Assembly: GCF_037646345.1 (NCBI RefSeq)
Contig: NZ_JBBEWR010000011.1
Location: 107,066-171,065, forward strand
Source of the DNA: Ascidiimonas aurantiaca
Lineage (GTDB): Bacteria; Bacteroidota; Bacteroidia; Flavobacteriales; Flavobacteriaceae
DNA length: 64,000 bases
Direction: 5' to 3'
Shown: piece after piece, positions 62,856-64,000 of the stretch
Layout: every line of letters begins with the position of its first letter
Numbering within the stretch: position 1 is the first letter of the stretch
Notes under the pieces: generated by a model
The model's database searches: none
Told to the model about the DNA's origin: nothing
The model's input: only the letters and a program-made list of their open reading frames with translations
Position numbers and translations under genes: made by a program

Positions 62856-63710
62856 ATGAAAAGACCTGTCACCTCATACATTCTTTATCTGCTTTTTTGT
62901 TTTTACTTTACTTCCTGTGAAGATGTAATTGATGTAGATGTTCCTTTTGAAGGCCCCAGGCTCATAATTGATGCGCTTATACGCATTGACGATAGTTCAT
63001 CTACCACGATAATACGTGTGAAAGCATTAGAATCCAGTTCTTTTTTTGAAGAACCCACGCCGGCACAACTTACTCAGATCACGGTAGTAAATCTGGATCA
63101 GGCCAGCAATGAAGTGCTACTGGAAACCGAACCCGGTTCCGGGATCTATGAAAGACTCGTAGCTACCGAATTCCTAACCTCAGGAGAACTCCTTCTTCAG
63201 ATAGAGCATGAAGGTCAGCAATACCTGGCACGTACTCGTTATGTAGAAACTAACCCTTTTAACTCGGTTGAACAGGGTGATCGTATTCTTTTTGACGATG
63301 AAGATACCGAAGTTGTTGTGAGCTTTACTGATATCCCTAATGCTGATAATTTTTATTTATTTGATTTTGATTTTGCTGAATTCCTTACAACAGAAGACAC
63401 CTTTTATCAGGGACAGGATTTTAGTCTTTCCTATTTTTATGATGAAAATCTCACTCCGGGGCAGGAAGTGACTATAAGTATTTTGGGAATAGATGAGCCT
63501 TTTTACAACTACATGAATCAGTTACTCGAGCAAACCAGTGAAGGTTTTGGTCCTTTTGACACACCTTCGGCCACAGTGCGCGGTAATCTTATTAATGTAA
63601 CTGATATTGACAATATGGACTTTTTTGACAATGTGGACCAGCCCAATAATTTTGCCCTGGGCTATTTTGCGGTCTGCCAAACCTTTTCACAAACCCTTAT
63701 CATAGAATAA
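62856..63710 (+). CDS. DUF4249 lipoprotein
   Basis: 284 residues. The signal peptide ends in a lipobox FTSC (Cys21: FYFTSCEDVIDVDVP). The family start VIDVDVPFEGPRLIIDALI (VD.. P...LVVEG-like) and beta-rich body fit DUF4249, whose members are encoded next to TonB receptors. Mature N-terminus is acidic and the chain is exported to the outer membrane. It may help the receptor bind its substrate. Gap to receptor: 4 bases. Confidence 0.85.
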   Translation: MKRPVTSYILYLLFCFYFTSCEDVIDVDVPFEGPRLIIDALIRIDDSSSTTIIRVKALESSSFFEEPTPAQLTQITVVNLDQASNEVLLETEPGSGIYERLVATEFLTSGELLLQIEHEGQQYLARTRYVETNPFNSVEQGDRILFDDEDTEVVVSFTDIPNADNFYLFDFDFAEFLTTEDTFYQGQDFSLSYFYDENLTPGQEVTISILGIDEPFYNYMNQLLEQTSEGFGPFDTPSATVRGNLINVTDIDNMDFFDNVDQPNNFALGYFAVCQTFSQTLIIE

Positions 63711-63961
63711 TATAAAATAAAAAAGCATTCATCTTCTATAAATTAAATTTCTACTTTTAGTAATCAACTGCCATTAAGAGTATTTATTCTTCCTGTTAGC
63801 CAAAAGCTTAATACAGACTTTTTAAAATATATTCTATGAAACTTTGGCATTTCGCTTAGTTATGCAATGATCCTTAACAATTTAAAAAGTTAAATAGCAC
63901 TTCATAAAAAGTAAGAAAAAAACTATTTGTGTCTTACAAGCTAATACAAAAACAAATTATT

Positions 63962-64000
63962 ATGATCAAAAAAGTTTTAAAGATTAACGGGGCTGTAGTG
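63962..64000 (+). CDS. Start of a possible bacteriocin-like leader peptide, cut by the window edge
   Basis: ATG at 63962 gives MIKKVLKINGAVV before the window ends. The pattern (M-x-K-x-x-K-x-x-x-x-x-V, basic with alternating hydrophobics) resembles double-glycine bacteriocin-like leaders common in Bacteroidetes. Thirteen codons do not decide it. Strand and spacing (250 bases after the DUF4249 gene) are compatible with a new transcription unit. Confidence 0.3.
   Translation, partial: MIKKVLKINGAVV

Overview
The window comes from a member of the Bacteroidota, almost certainly a marine-type Flavobacteriaceae. The evidence is the gliding/type IX secretion pair gldJ and porV, DUF4249 and TonB-receptor pairs, an NrdB subunit carrying the ATP-cone, AT-rich intergenic DNA, and many copies of the Bacteroidetes promoter pattern TTG-N19/20-TAnnTTTG with few Shine-Dalgarno sites. 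It is chromosomal: housekeeping genes flank three accessory islands.

Region 1 (1-13271, all + strand) is a surface-glycan cluster. It begins with the end of neuB and neuC (nonulosonic/sialic-acid synthesis), followed by a run of glycosyltransferases, a methyltransferase, a Wzy-like polymerase/ligase, a CapK-type adenylate-forming enzyme and a polyprenyl-phosphate sugar transferase. Genes overlap by a few bases almost throughout, so it reads as one operon. It contains one apparent CTG start codon and two small ORFs that may be remnants.

Region 2 (13268-28100) is housekeeping: lnt, a DUF389 membrane protein, GDP-mannose pyrophosphorylase, a SprT-like protease, an SDR, an M28 peptidase lipoprotein, pdhC-pdhA, cdd-porV, and divergent gldJ followed by murF. 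porU, normally found between gldJ and porV in related genomes, is absent from this position.

Region 3 (28100-35600) is accessory. It has tandem palindromic repeats beside tRNA-Val(GAC), a large unrecognised membrane protein, and a tightly overlapping three-gene cassette: a DUF4157 protein with a C-terminal nucleotidyltransferase-like domain, a group II PLP decarboxylase and a HIT-family protein. The cassette is the best candidate for an undescribed system. A possibly decayed fourth reading frame follows it.

Region 4 (35600-46300) holds nrdB-nrdA, a TlpA-type thioredoxin lipoprotein, PhzF and DinB proteins, a serine hydrolase, a secreted coiled-coil protein gene split by an IS3-family element with a 4-bp target duplication, a 39-residue membrane protein and a TraB/GumN lipoprotein.

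Region 5 (46300-64000) holds tRNA-Val(TAC), a minus-strand run (amino-acid dehydrogenase, nhaD, exbB, exbD, tonB, folC), an acyl-CoA dehydrogenase, the glutamate synthase genes gltB-gltD, a TonB-dependent receptor with a DUF4249 lipoprotein, and the first 13 codons of what may be a bacteriocin-like peptide at the right edge.
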